From contig CALLPI010000001.1 in NCBI GenBank assembly GCA_938015595.1, forward strand, positions 124,001 through 188,000: a DNA stretch of 64,000 nucleotides, in the 5' to 3' direction. Shown one piece after another: positions 7,783 through 16,801 of the stretch. The notes under the pieces were generated by a model. That model did not search any database, had not been told where the DNA came from, and was given only the letters and a program-made list of their open reading frames with translations. This DNA comes from an uncultured Saprospiraceae bacterium. GTDB lineage: Bacteria; Bacteroidota; Bacteroidia; Chitinophagales; Saprospiraceae. Every line of letters starts with the position of its first letter. The stretch's first letter is position 1. The translations under genes and the position numbers were made by a program.

Positions 7783-10304
7783 TGGGGGCGTCCGCTTCGG
7801 TCTATGAGCATGGCACTGGCCTGCTGCGTGCCGCCAAGCACGATGTCTAGTATGTCCACGTGTGGGGGGCGATTCATGATGAAGTAAATGGCCTCGGCCA
7901 CGTCGCGCGCGTGCAAGGGCTGAAAGTCTTCGTAGATTTTGGCTCGCTGGGCATCGCCGTCGAAGCGCACCAGGGCAAACTCGGTTTCTTCTACATGCGC
8001 CGGGCTGATCTGGCTAACGCGCACGTTGTGGGTGTAGAGGTCTTGGCGCATGGATTTGGTAAGGGCATCCACGGCAAACTTAGTGGCGCAATATACATTG
8101 CCCTTGGGGTAGGTTTCCTTGCCGGCGGTAGAGCACACATTGATGATGTGCCCGCTGCGGCGGGCTACCATAGCAGGCGCTACAGCGCGCGTCATATAGA
8201 GCAAGCCTTTGATGTTGGTGTCAATCATTTCGTCCCAGTGTTCGAGGTGGCCTTCATGTATGAGGTTGAGCCCTTTGGCTTTGCCAGCGTTGTTGATGAG
8301 TACATCAATAGTAGCCCATTCTGAGGGCAAGTTGCTGATAGCTTGCTGTACGGCTTGGGCATCGCGCACGTCCAGTACGAGTGTGAGTACTTGGGTGCCG
8401 TATTCGGTTGCTAAGTGTGCTTGGAGTTCTTGCAGACGTTCGGCGCGACGGCCAGCAAGAATGAGGCGATACCCCTGCTCGGCTAATAACAATGCCGTAG
8501 CGCGGCCAATGCCCGAGGTGGCGCCAGTGATGAGTACTGTCTGGTGGGGTGCAGATGCTTTGGCTTCCATGAGTTGCTGCAACTCTGCTTCGCGTTCGCG
8601 CAGAAGATTTTCCAGGCGGTTGAGGTTTTCGCGCATTTCGGCCAGGGCTGATTGCTCTCGCTCAATGATTTCCGAGGCTCTGGTGCTGCGCTGGTTGCGA
8701 TGGTACTCAAAGGCCATATCGTTTTGTGGCGTTTTTAGCTCCGGGTTGTTGATCACGGCTTGCTGGTAGGCATTCCAGGCAGCCTCGGCATCTTGGCGGC
8801 GGTGGTAGAGCAATGCCAGGTCGTACCAGGCAAAGGGGTGGCCAGGCTCGAGTTGGAGCACGCGGTGTAGGATATCTTCGGCCAGGCTCTCGCTGCCGGC
8901 GTCGTTGTGCAACAGCGCGAGTTGGTAATGGGCGTCGGCGTTAGAAGCGTCTAGTGCAACAGCTTTTTCAAAGGCCTGCATTGCTTCGGTCAGTTCCTGT
9001 GGATAATGCCCTTGCAGCACCATACCCAGGCGATACCAGGCAGCGGAGTGTTTGGGGTTCAGGTGCAGCACCTTCTGATAGCAGGCTCTGGCTTTGGCAA
9101 AGTCGCCTTGGTACTCAGCTAGTTCGCCCAGCAGGAAGCGAGCATCGGTATGGTCAGGGTGGCTGTTTAGCAAGATTTCCAATTGGCGGGCCGCTTCAGG
9201 CATTTCGCTACCGTGTTGCGTCAGCATCCAGGCATAGCGATAGCGCAGGGCGTCTTCGTTGGGGTGTTCGTCAATAGCCTGGGCCAGCATAGCCAGGGCG
9301 TCAGCTTGCTGCCCCGAAGCGGCCAGGTGCATGCTTTCGCGGAGCGTTTGTTCCACTTTGGCTTGTATGGCGGCGGGGTCAGGCGCAGGGGCTTCTGCTA
9401 TGGTTGACGCTTCGACTTCCGCCGGAGCGGCATCGGCTGCTGGGAAGGGGGAGGAAGGTGTCTCAAAGTACTGCTCCACATCATGGGCCAGGCGGCTGAG
9501 GTCTTCCTCCGCCAGGCGTATGTCATCGGGGGTGGGTTGCTGGAGCAAGTCCATGCCTGGTATATCTTGTAGGTTGATGTGCGGCTCGGAGATGAGTTCT
9601 TCCATTTGCGCCTCGCTGAGGGGTTGGGGTTCTGGTTCTTCATCTGGAGCGGTGGTTTGCTTCTCTACCACAGGGGGTGGGTTATCGGCTTGGGGTTCAA
9701 CTGCGGGCGTTACAAAAGAAGTATAGCGCGCATCGCCCATAAACTCGAAGAAGCGCTGGTAGTTATGCTGGTATAGTGCTGACCATTCCACGCATTCGGC
9801 GCTGCGCAGCATGCGTAAGAACTCACCAATTTCGGAGGAGATGTCGCGCATGATGCGCAGGTGAGCGTTGAATCCTTCTTCGTCAATACCTTCGAGGTGT
9901 CTTTTCTGTCGGCGCACATCTAGATAGCGGTCTTGCCAGTAGTTGATGTACTGGATGATGTCGCTCACGCGCTCAAAGTGGGTGGGCACTGAGCGCCAGG
10001 CGCCGGTTTGTTCGTCCTGCGCCACGCCATCGGCCACTATGGGCAAGATGCGGTTGAACTGATTTTGCAAAAATCGAAGTGCACCGGCCATGGCCGAGGT
10101 GGACTTGAGCAGGTTGTCGGTGATGAGCAGGACGATTTGCCCCGGTAGGGCATCCAGGCGTTCGAAGAGCGGGGTTTCCGGCGTATCTCTATGGCTCACA
10201 ACGCGCAGAAACTGATAATCGGTAGTCTGAAGGTGTTGTGTGATTTGATCGGCCAGCGCAGCATTTTCAGCGCTGTAAGCCAAGATGACTTGTGGTTGGC
10301 TCAT
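7779..10304 (-). CDS. TIR-like / TPR / short-chain dehydrogenase fusion protein
   Basis: This single 841-residue frame joins three modules. Residues 1-120 look like a TIR/flavodoxin-like fold (VILAYSAENAALADQITQHL, then IVLLITDNLLKSTSAMAG), but the usual S-x-x-W-C-x-x-E catalytic stretch is absent. A helical part and a Pro/Glu-rich linker lead to about six TPR units (roughly 310-550), then a Glu/Arg-rich coiled coil (550-583). Residues 585-841 are a complete classical SDR: TGATSGIG (593-600), NNAG (671-674), Ser725, Tyr738 and Lys742, closest in feel to YdfG-type 3-hydroxyacid dehydrogenases. No stop or frameshift separates the modules. An internal ATG at 8570 could in principle make a free SDR. 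Its function is unknown. Confidence 0.85.
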   Translation of the reverse strand: MSQPQVILAYSAENAALADQITQHLQTTDYQFLRVVSHRDTPETPLFERLDALPGQIVLLITDNLLKSTSAMAGALRFLQNQFNRILPIVADGVAQDEQTGAWRSVPTHFERVSDIIQYINYWQDRYLDVRRQKRHLEGIDEEGFNAHLRIMRDISSEIGEFLRMLRSAECVEWSALYQHNYQRFFEFMGDARYTSFVTPAVEPQADNPPPVVEKQTTAPDEEPEPQPLSEAQMEELISEPHINLQDIPGMDLLQQPTPDDIRLAEEDLSRLAHDVEQYFETPSSPFPAADAAPAEVEASTIAEAPAPDPAAIQAKVEQTLRESMHLAASGQQADALAMLAQAIDEHPNEDALRYRYAWMLTQHGSEMPEAARQLEILLNSHPDHTDARFLLGELAEYQGDFAKARACYQKVLHLNPKHSAAWYRLGMVLQGHYPQELTEAMQAFEKAVALDASNADAHYQLALLHNDAGSESLAEDILHRVLQLEPGHPFAWYDLALLYHRRQDAEAAWNAYQQAVINNPELKTPQNDMAFEYHRNQRSTRASEIIEREQSALAEMRENLNRLENLLREREAELQQLMEAKASAPHQTVLITGATSGIGRATALLLAEQGYRLILAGRRAERLQELQAHLATEYGTQVLTLVLDVRDAQAVQQAISNLPSEWATIDVLINNAGKAKGLNLIHEGHLEHWDEMIDTNIKGLLYMTRAVAPAMVARRSGHIINVCSTAGKETYPKGNVYCATKFAVDALTKSMRQDLYTHNVRVSQISPAHVEETEFALVRFDGDAQRAKIYEDFQPLHARDVAEAIYFIMNRPPHVDILDIVLGGTQQASAMLIDRSGRPQ

Positions 10305-10307
10305 GTT

Positions 10308-11144
10308 TTATTGGTTGTTTTGTTGGTTTTTACCGGCTTGCCAAAGTGTTTTTACAGTATGGTTGATGCGCAATATACCGGCTATTTGGCCATTATCGCC
10401 CATTTTGCCTTCCATTAATACGGCATCCTTTCCGTCGAAAGAGGCTAAGTAGAGTTTTTTCGCCTGTACAGTGCCCTGTAGATATTCATAACGCTTGCCT
10501 TGCCATTCTAATATGCCAGACAGGTAATTTTCGCGCTGCGCTAGTCGTAGTATAGCATGCGAAGGAGCTTCTTCGCTCAGTTCCATGCCAACTTTCAAGT
10601 GCCAGGTGCCGCTCAAGTTGGCTGCGGGCGCTTTTTTCAGCGTAGTGAACAGATAGTCCTGCCCCTGCCGTGCTATCAGGGGGATGGATTGCATCTGCCC
10701 CTGGGTGTCCTGGTAAAACCAATGGCCCTCGAGAATTTTTTCTTCAAATACGCCGCGCAGGTAATTGGCCGTGCCCGGAAGGCGAATGGTCAGGGTGTCT
10801 TTGGCGGTGGCATAGTCTCTGCCCACGGTGTAATCCGAAAGCACAAGCGAGCTTGCGCCTAAAGACAAAGCAATGTAGAAACTATCAGGATGAGGGTAAG
10901 TCACTGAGAACAGGAAGGGCAGCTCTCCCTGGCTGACATCATCGTATTCCATACCCAGCTTTTCGGGCAGCGGCTTGCCTTTGGGATTGGGTGAGACAAA
11001 TACAGGCTCTATCTGGAGCACGCCGCGCCAGGTGCCTGGGGGCATTCCGGTGTAAGTAGTATCCATAACCAGACAGCCTGGGGCCAGCATTGCCCATAGC
11101 AGTGTAAAAATCGAAATTACCCGAACGGCATGCGGCATGACCAT
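10308..11144 (-). CDS. Hypothetical lipoprotein
   Basis: This 278-residue protein has a hydrophobic N-terminus ending in a lipobox (LAPGC), so it is probably lipid-anchored in the periplasm or outer membrane. The mature part repeats a beta-rich 'G.WRGVL / GTW.LKVG / YLRG.FE / YLSGILEW' pattern, which suggests two related beta modules. I recall a similar N-terminal region ahead of the thioredoxin domain in some Bacteroidota TlpA-like proteins, but no thioredoxin CxxC domain is present here. It starts a tight operon: the next gene starts 3 bp after its stop. Its role is unknown. Confidence 0.75.
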   Translation of the reverse strand: MVMPHAVRVISIFTLLWAMLAPGCLVMDTTYTGMPPGTWRGVLQIEPVFVSPNPKGKPLPEKLGMEYDDVSQGELPFLFSVTYPHPDSFYIALSLGASSLVLSDYTVGRDYATAKDTLTIRLPGTANYLRGVFEEKILEGHWFYQDTQGQMQSIPLIARQGQDYLFTTLKKAPAANLSGTWHLKVGMELSEEAPSHAILRLAQRENYLSGILEWQGKRYEYLQGTVQAKKLYLASFDGKDAVLMEGKMGDNGQIAGILRINHTVKTLWQAGKNQQNNQ

Positions 11145-11177
11145 GACAAAATAGAATTGACCACAGCATCAACAACG

Positions 11178-11185
11178 CAAAAGTA
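11178..11185 (-). promoter_or_regulatory. -7 box upstream of the lipoprotein operon
   Basis: On the minus strand TACTTTTG matches TAnnTTTG, about 35 nt upstream of the ATG at 11144. It lies just downstream of the susD terminator, so the lipoprotein operon appears to be its own transcription unit. Confidence 0.5.
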
Positions 11186-11193
11186 CATAAGGT

Positions 11194-11230
11194 TAAAAAA
11201 AAGCCCCTTGAGCACTTGGCTAAAGGGGCT
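11194..11230 (-). terminator. Intrinsic terminator after susD-like gene
   Basis: Read on the minus strand, AGCCCCTTT and AAGGGGCT form an 8-bp GC-rich stem (11223-11230 with 11202-11209), followed directly by a run of eight T (11194-11201). It ends the SusC-SusD transcript 27 bp after the SusD stop. Confidence 0.85.
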
Positions 11231-11257
11231 ACAAGAAAAAACGCTCTAAAAATGAAA

Positions 11258-12568
11258 TCAGATCGCAGGGTCTGGTGGTGTGTTGGGGTTGTTGTCCCGT
11301 TCGCGCAGCGGATACGGATAAAAGTTGCGATTGCGCTCGCCGCCTGGAGGAGCTGGACGCGCAAAGCGTCGGCTATCTTCCAGTTTCAGGCCTGACATGT
11401 AGAGTTCGATACAGCGGTTTCGGTAAATTTCTTGCAGTACGGCTGCCTGGGTTTGCTCGCCGCTGTATGCCGGCAGGTTGGCGTTCACCCCAAAAATATC
11501 GTTATTTTTGGTCAGCACTTTGTTTAGCTCGGCAATGGCGCCGTTAATGTCATTTTTGCGTGCCAATGCTTCGGCTTTGATGAGTAGTATTTCGCCGGGC
11601 AAAAACAGGGGAATTTCTTTGGTGTCGCTTGTAAAGAAGCCTTGTACCTTTACATTATTGAGCGGGTTGGCGCCCAGGTAGAAGGCAATGCGGCCGTCGT
11701 TGGCATCGGGAGCCAGCTCGCCTGTCAGGCCAAAGTTGTGCAGGCCGTCAAAGGTATTGTTGTTGACCAACGCCGTGCGGAACACAGGGTTTTGGTTTAG
11801 GGCGTCAAAGCGCCAGAAAGAGCGGCGGGTAAGGTTGACGCGATTGGCGGCTTCAATGGCCTTGTCGTTATTGCCCAGCATATTGTAGTAGCGAGCAAGC
11901 AGAGCGTTGCAGGCATCGGCGATGTTAATGTCAGTGCCTACCTTGCTGTTGAAATAGGCCGATGGCGGAGTAGCAGAGATGGCTGTTACGCCGGCTTCCA
12001 GCAGGGCGATGGCGTCTTGCAATGCCTGAGTGCGCGGTTTGAAAGTAGCGTACTTGCCGGCCAAGAAGTCAGCAGCGGTGGTAGGCTCAGTGGGTACTTG
12101 TTCCCAAAACTGGGCCATAGTGCCAATGGCCAAGGCCTTGAAGAAGTGGCCATATACGCGTACGGCAGTAGAGGTGGCAGGGTCGTTGATGTTGGCTGCA
12201 TTGTCAATGAGCAACTGGGCATTGGCCTTCACAATATTGAGGCTGGCCCACATATTTCCTACAAAAGCGTTAGAGTTGCCCAGCGTACCGCCGCCCGCTT
12301 CGAGGGCTGCCAGTTCTCCGTTGCCGGTGTTGATTACGTAAAGTTCGCGGGTAGAAAGACCATTGGCGGCCACCATGTTGTAAAGTGCGCCAGTAGCGCC
12401 TACTGAGTAAGAGCGCTTGATGCCTACAACCATACCTAGTAGGCCATCCACGCTGGTGAGTACGTCGTCGCTAGTGGCGGCATTGGGGTTGGTATATTCA
12501 CGTTCGCAGGCGCCGGTGAGTAGCAGCAGGGGCAGGAAGGCCAGTATGATAAGTTGTTTGGATTTCAT
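11258..12568 (-). CDS. SusD/RagB-family outer-membrane nutrient-binding lipoprotein
   Basis: This 436-residue lipoprotein has a signal peptide with lipobox LTGAC and the family opening EREYTNPNAAT, with TPR-like helices (NIVKANAQLLIDN; VYGHFFKALAIGTMAQFWEQVPT) and the C-terminal region FLPGEILLIKAEALARK. SusD proteins sit over a SusC channel and capture glycans or other oligomers. It follows the SusC gene by 40 bp on the same strand, forming the usual pair. No glycoside hydrolase is adjacent, so this pair does not look like a full polysaccharide utilisation locus and its substrate is open. Confidence 0.93.
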   Translation of the reverse strand: MKSKQLIILAFLPLLLLTGACEREYTNPNAATSDDVLTSVDGLLGMVVGIKRSYSVGATGALYNMVAANGLSTRELYVINTGNGELAALEAGGGTLGNSNAFVGNMWASLNIVKANAQLLIDNAANINDPATSTAVRVYGHFFKALAIGTMAQFWEQVPTEPTTAADFLAGKYATFKPRTQALQDAIALLEAGVTAISATPPSAYFNSKVGTDINIADACNALLARYYNMLGNNDKAIEAANRVNLTRRSFWRFDALNQNPVFRTALVNNNTFDGLHNFGLTGELAPDANDGRIAFYLGANPLNNVKVQGFFTSDTKEIPLFLPGEILLIKAEALARKNDINGAIAELNKVLTKNNDIFGVNANLPAYSGEQTQAAVLQEIYRNRCIELYMSGLKLEDSRRFARPAPPGGERNRNFYPYPLRERDNNPNTPPDPAI

Positions 12569-12608
12569 ATTGTTGAGTTTTTAAGTAGTCAAAATAGATG
12601 TGTCATAG

Positions 12609-15600
12609 TTAAAAGCGCGCGCCCAGGCGCAGTTGCATCATGCGCGGGATGGGTACGTTACCGAAGTCGTCGCCGCGCACGCGGTCGGTTTGGCCGGCAG
12701 AGTTGGTTTCCGGATCATAGCCTTTGTACTTGTCAATTGACAAGAGGTTGCGGCCTGCCAGAGTAATGTTGACGTTGTTGAACACGCGGCCAATACGGCC
12801 CAGGTCATAGCTGAGGCTGAGTTCGCGCAACTTGATGAATGAGCCGTCTTCCACGTGCTCTTCCTGAATACGCTCACCGGTGACACCGCCGGCAATGGAG
12901 GCTACGTATCCGCGCGGTACTTCGCCTTTGAGTTCTTTTTCTGCTAGTTCGCCCTGGCCTACATTGTTTTGGGTGATGCGATTCCAGTTGTACACATCAA
13001 AGCCCCACATAGCATCAAACTGTACGCGGAAGGAGAGTTTGCCCGCGCTAAGGTCAGAGGTGAAAGCGCCGAACCAGTCGGGGTTGGGGTCGCCGATGAT
13101 TTTGCGCAGTTGCGGTTTGGTTGCCACGGGCTGGCCGTCAGCGTTGCGGCTAGGAGTACCTTGTAGGATGGTGGTTTGGTCGCCGCGCTCGGGCTGAGCC
13201 AAGCCCTGCGAGGTGAGCAGCAGTGAGCCGTCGGGTTTGCGCGCGTAGTAGCGGCCGTAGAATATGCCATAGGGTTGGCCATTGATGGCGGCTTGCGTAC
13301 CATCACTGCCGCGCAGGAAGAGCACGCCAGCTAGGCCATTGACCTGATTGCGGTTGCGCGACCACATCAGCCCCAGGTTCCAGCGCACTTTGCTAGTAGC
13401 TATGGGCGCGCCTTGTAGCATGAGTTCAAGGCCTTTGTTGGTCATGGTGCCTTCGTTGGTCACGATAAAGTTGCCCCCCACGGTGGGCGGCAGTGGTCGG
13501 GTCAGGAGCAAGTCCTGGATATTTTGGTTGTATAAAGTGACGTTGAGGCCAATGCGGTTTTTGAGCAGGGCGACGTCGGCGCCAAATTCGATTTCGGTCA
13601 TGCGCTCCGGCTTTACATCTGGGTTGGCCAGCACAGTTGATGGCGTTACTGCAGTAAGGCCACCCAGTTGGGCTGTGACGTAGTTGTTGTATCGGTCGTA
13701 CGGGCCTATGCCGGTGAGGTTGCCCGCCTGGCCATAGCTAGCGCGCAGTTTCACTGAACTGAGCAGAGTAGCCAGGTTGCTGTCTTTCCAGTAATCGGAC
13801 AACAGCCAGGAGACGCTGGCCTTGGGGTAGAAGTTGGTCTGGTTCTTGGGCGAGAATGCGGAAGAACCATCAATGCGACCGGCTAAAGTAATGAAGACTT
13901 GTTCCTTATAGCCAAAAGTTTGCTGCAGGAAGTAGCCCCACACGCTGCGTTGGGTGATGCGTTGCACTGGGGGCGCAAAAAGGTTGGCAGCTGCTGAAAT
14001 AGTGCGTACAAAGGGAGCCAGGTCGCGGCCTTCCTGAGCAGCAAAGTGCGTGCGGTCGTTCTGAATTTGGTAGCCTGCTGTGGTGGTGGAGGTGAGCGCT
14101 TCGCCCAGTTCCTTGGTGTAGTTGATGGTAAGATCGTGGTTGAGCAGAGTCACGTTGCTGGTGGCCTGGCTGACGTAGCCATCGGGAAAGAAACTAGCAG
14201 CCACCCCTGCATAGGGCACACGCGGGCGAAACTCATTACCCACCAGCGAGTAGGTGTCGTAGCCTAAGATGGCATTGACCGTCATACCTTTAAATGGGTA
14301 TAGGTTGAGTTGTACATCGCCTATACTGCGGTTGGTGCGTTGCGTGATATCGAAGGTTTCAATGATGGTCAGAGGGTTCATGCGCACCAGTTCTACCTGT
14401 TTGAGATTGCCCACTGCATCGCGCTCGGTGATGTCCCATACATTATCCATTATGAACATGGTGCTGATAGGGCTGAAGAAATTATTGCCGTTGGGCAAGT
14501 CACGGCTATGGCTATAGTTGTAGGCAATGCCGGCAGATAGCGTAGCCCAGTCGGCCAGGGTTTGATTCAAGCGCAAACGACCGGTGTACTTGGTAAAGTT
14601 GGTGTTTTTGATGATGCCGTCGTTGTTGGTATAACCAAATGAAGCATAGTATTGGGTTTTGTCGCTGCCGCCGGTGATAGACAAGAAGTTTTCCGTACCG
14701 AAGGCGTTAGTAAACACTTCGTCCTGCATGTCGTAGCGCTTTACAGGATACTTGTCTATGATAAGCAGGCGGTTTACTGGGCCAACTTTTACAAATCTTA
14801 CTCCTTGTTGTACCAAGGTGGCCTCTGGTGGCCCCAGGTGCAAGATGGTGGTGAGGCGGTCCTGGTTGGTTTCCAGCCGGTCGTTGCCTTTGACACCAAA
14901 GCGCTCAGGATACTGGGTCATGAACACCTTCTTGCGCAACTGGCTCATGCTCATAGAGGTGCTGAACTCGATGTTGGGCTTGCCACTCTTGCCGCGCTTG
15001 GTGAAGATTTGCACCACGCCATTGGCCGCGCGCGAGCCGTAGAGAGCAGCGGCAGAAGCGCCGTTGATGACCTCAATGCGCTCAATGTCGGCGGGGTTGA
15101 TGTCCACCAAGCGGTTTTGGCCGGCGCGTAGGCCAGTAGACATGGCATCGGCGCTGAGGTTAATGACGTTGGTGGAGCTGTTGTCCACGATGACGCCATC
15201 CACTATATAGAGTGGGTCGGAAGAACCGTTGACGGAACTGGGGCCGCGCAGGCGCACCGAAATGCCGCCAGCAGGGTTGCCGTCATTTTGTGTAATCTGG
15301 GCGCCCATCACCTTGCCGCTCAGGGCTGCCAGGGTGTTCACTGTACCGGCATTGCTTAGGGAGCGGCCATCCACTACGCTGATGTTGTTGCCCAACTGTT
15401 TGCGCGTAGCAGTGGGCGAAGCGCCCGTTACTACCACTTGATCCAGGTCAAGAATATCAGTGTTAAGCTTTAGGTCTTTCACTATGGTAGTTGTAGAGGC
15501 GCCGAGCGATATCTTTTCCATGTAGGTAGAGTATCCTACATAGCTTACTTGCAAGGTGTAGGTTCCTTCGGTGAGCGCTGTGTTGAGTTCGTAATAACCA

Positions 15601-15779
15601 CGTACGTCGGTGATGGTACCAACGCGCACTTCAAGCAACTGAACTGTCACGCCAATGAGCGGTTCGCCCGCTTCGTCAGTTACAGTTCCTCGTAGGGTTA
15701 TGTTGGCTTTTTGAGCCAGGGCAAATAACGGAAGTGCAAAAAGCAAAGTCAGGGCAAGAAACTTCCGTTTGAGGTACAT
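12609..15779 (-). CDS. SusC/RagA-family TonB-linked outer-membrane protein
   Basis: This protein of about 1056 residues has a signal peptide, an N-terminal carboxypeptidase-regulatory-like domain (GTVTDEAGEPLIGVTVQL), the family plug signature around SVRLRGPSSVNGSSDPLYIVDGV, and a long beta-barrel ending in an aromatic residue (QLRLGARF). It forms the TonB-driven import channel for the substrate bound by the SusD partner. I prefer the ATG at 15779 (MYLKRKFLALTLL) to the one at 15788; both precede the same signal peptide. The gene is divergent from a DeoR-type regulator and shares a 180-bp control region with it. Confidence 0.95.
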   Translation of the reverse strand: MYLKRKFLALTLLFALPLFALAQKANITLRGTVTDEAGEPLIGVTVQLLEVRVGTITDVRGYYELNTALTEGTYTLQVSYVGYSTYMEKISLGASTTTIVKDLKLNTDILDLDQVVVTGASPTATRKQLGNNISVVDGRSLSNAGTVNTLAALSGKVMGAQITQNDGNPAGGISVRLRGPSSVNGSSDPLYIVDGVIVDNSSTNVINLSADAMSTGLRAGQNRLVDINPADIERIEVINGASAAALYGSRAANGVVQIFTKRGKSGKPNIEFSTSMSMSQLRKKVFMTQYPERFGVKGNDRLETNQDRLTTILHLGPPEATLVQQGVRFVKVGPVNRLLIIDKYPVKRYDMQDEVFTNAFGTENFLSITGGSDKTQYYASFGYTNNDGIIKNTNFTKYTGRLRLNQTLADWATLSAGIAYNYSHSRDLPNGNNFFSPISTMFIMDNVWDITERDAVGNLKQVELVRMNPLTIIETFDITQRTNRSIGDVQLNLYPFKGMTVNAILGYDTYSLVGNEFRPRVPYAGVAASFFPDGYVSQATSNVTLLNHDLTINYTKELGEALTSTTTAGYQIQNDRTHFAAQEGRDLAPFVRTISAAANLFAPPVQRITQRSVWGYFLQQTFGYKEQVFITLAGRIDGSSAFSPKNQTNFYPKASVSWLLSDYWKDSNLATLLSSVKLRASYGQAGNLTGIGPYDRYNNYVTAQLGGLTAVTPSTVLANPDVKPERMTEIEFGADVALLKNRIGLNVTLYNQNIQDLLLTRPLPPTVGGNFIVTNEGTMTNKGLELMLQGAPIATSKVRWNLGLMWSRNRNQVNGLAGVLFLRGSDGTQAAINGQPYGIFYGRYYARKPDGSLLLTSQGLAQPERGDQTTILQGTPSRNADGQPVATKPQLRKIIGDPNPDWFGAFTSDLSAGKLSFRVQFDAMWGFDVYNWNRITQNNVGQGELAEKELKGEVPRGYVASIAGGVTGERIQEEHVEDGSFIKLRELSLSYDLGRIGRVFNNVNITLAGRNLLSIDKYKGYDPETNSAGQTDRVRGDDFGNVPIPRMMQLRLGARF

Positions 15780-15851
15780 GAGCATCATAAAGTCATCTGT
15801 TTAAATTAAAATTAATGGAATTTTGCAACATAGTTAGGCAATGTATTTGAC

Positions 15852-15881
15852 ACTGCAAAGAAAAACTTGATTTTTTGCAGT
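15852..15881. promoter_or_regulatory. Inverted repeat in the susC/deoR control region
   Basis: ACTGCAAA (15852-15859) and TTTGCAGT (15874-15881) are perfect inverted half-sites whose centres are 22 bp apart, about two helical turns. The pair lies between the divergent susC and deoR starts. It could be the operator of the DeoR protein, possibly overlapping the susC -33 region (CTTTG on the minus strand). This is an inference from position and symmetry only. Confidence 0.4.
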
Positions 15882-15961
15882 ATTTTGCGAGAAAAGCCAT
15901 CAGATTCAAGTTAATTACGTTTATTTGAGATGTTTTTTGCAATGTTTAGCCAGCTTTAGCC

Positions 15962-16711
15962 ATGCTCAAAGAAGAAAGACAGTCACTTATCCTGCGCGAA
16001 GTCAACATCCACAACAAGGTACTGCTCTCCGACTTGAGCCTCAAACTGGACGTATCGGAAGATACTGTGCGCCGCGATTTGCAGGAGCTTTCTGAGGCCG
16101 GCAAAATCATCAAGGTGCGCGGTGGTGCGCTGTCCAAGTCGTACCAGATGTACTCCTACCGCGAAAACGACATCTATGCCTACCAGGAAAAAACCGTCAT
16201 TGCCGGTAAGGTCGTCAGTTTGCTGCGCGACGGCATGCTAGTGCTCATCAGCGGTGGCTCTACCAACCTGGAGATAGCCCGCATCTTGCCGCCAGACTTG
16301 CGCGTGACCTTTCTCACCATCAGCCTCTCTACGGCTATGCAACTTCTGGATCACCCCAACAGCGATGTGATCTTCATCGGCGGCCAATTGTCCAAAACGG
16401 CTCGCATCAGTGTAGGCGGGGAGGTAGTGCACGCCCTGCAACAAGTGCGCCCCGACCTGTGCATCATGGGTACTAACGGCCTGGATGCTGTGGCTGGCAT
16501 CACCGATTCCGATTGGGAAGTAGTTACTGTCAAAAAAGCCATGATTCGCGCTTCTCAAAAGGTGCTGGTGCACGCCATTGCCGAAAAGCTCAACTCAGTG
16601 CAGAAAATCAAAGTCTGCGGATTGGACGAACTTGACATCCTTGTCACAGAGCTAAGCCCTGAGAATGATGTATTGGTGCCTTACCGGCAGGCCGGCTTGG
16701 AACTAATATAG
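15962..16711 (+). CDS. DeoR/GlpR-family transcriptional regulator
   Basis: This 249-residue protein has the N-terminal DeoR winged helix-turn-helix (MLKEERQSLILREV, then DLSLKLDVSEDTVRRDL at about residues 25-41). It is followed by the DeoR sensor domain with the sugar-phosphate-binding motif LISGGSTNLEIARIL and the GTNGLD / GITDSDWEVVTVKKAMI region. DeoR proteins usually repress sugar catabolic genes and are released by a phosphorylated sugar. Divergence from the SusC-SusD operon suggests it controls that operon and itself, an unusual regulator for a Sus pair, which is more often under ECF sigma/anti-sigma or hybrid two-component control. Confidence 0.93.
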   Translation: MLKEERQSLILREVNIHNKVLLSDLSLKLDVSEDTVRRDLQELSEAGKIIKVRGGALSKSYQMYSYRENDIYAYQEKTVIAGKVVSLLRDGMLVLISGGSTNLEIARILPPDLRVTFLTISLSTAMQLLDHPNSDVIFIGGQLSKTARISVGGEVVHALQQVRPDLCIMGTNGLDAVAGITDSDWEVVTVKKAMIRASQKVLVHAIAEKLNSVQKIKVCGLDELDILVTELSPENDVLVPYRQAGLELI

Positions 16712-16758
16712 CTCGTGGTGTACAAAATGTTTGTATATATTTTTGTATAGAGAATCCG

Positions 16759-16766
16759 TAACTTTG
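16759..16766 (+). promoter_or_regulatory. -7 box upstream of small ORF
   Basis: TAACTTTG matches TAnnTTTG, with a T-rich stretch containing TTTG/TTTTG just upstream but at non-standard distance. Predicted transcription start is about 30 nt before the ATG at 16802. Confidence 0.45.
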
Positions 16767-16801
16767 TTGCTGTGCTGGTCAACCACCATGTCGCCTGTAC
16801 A

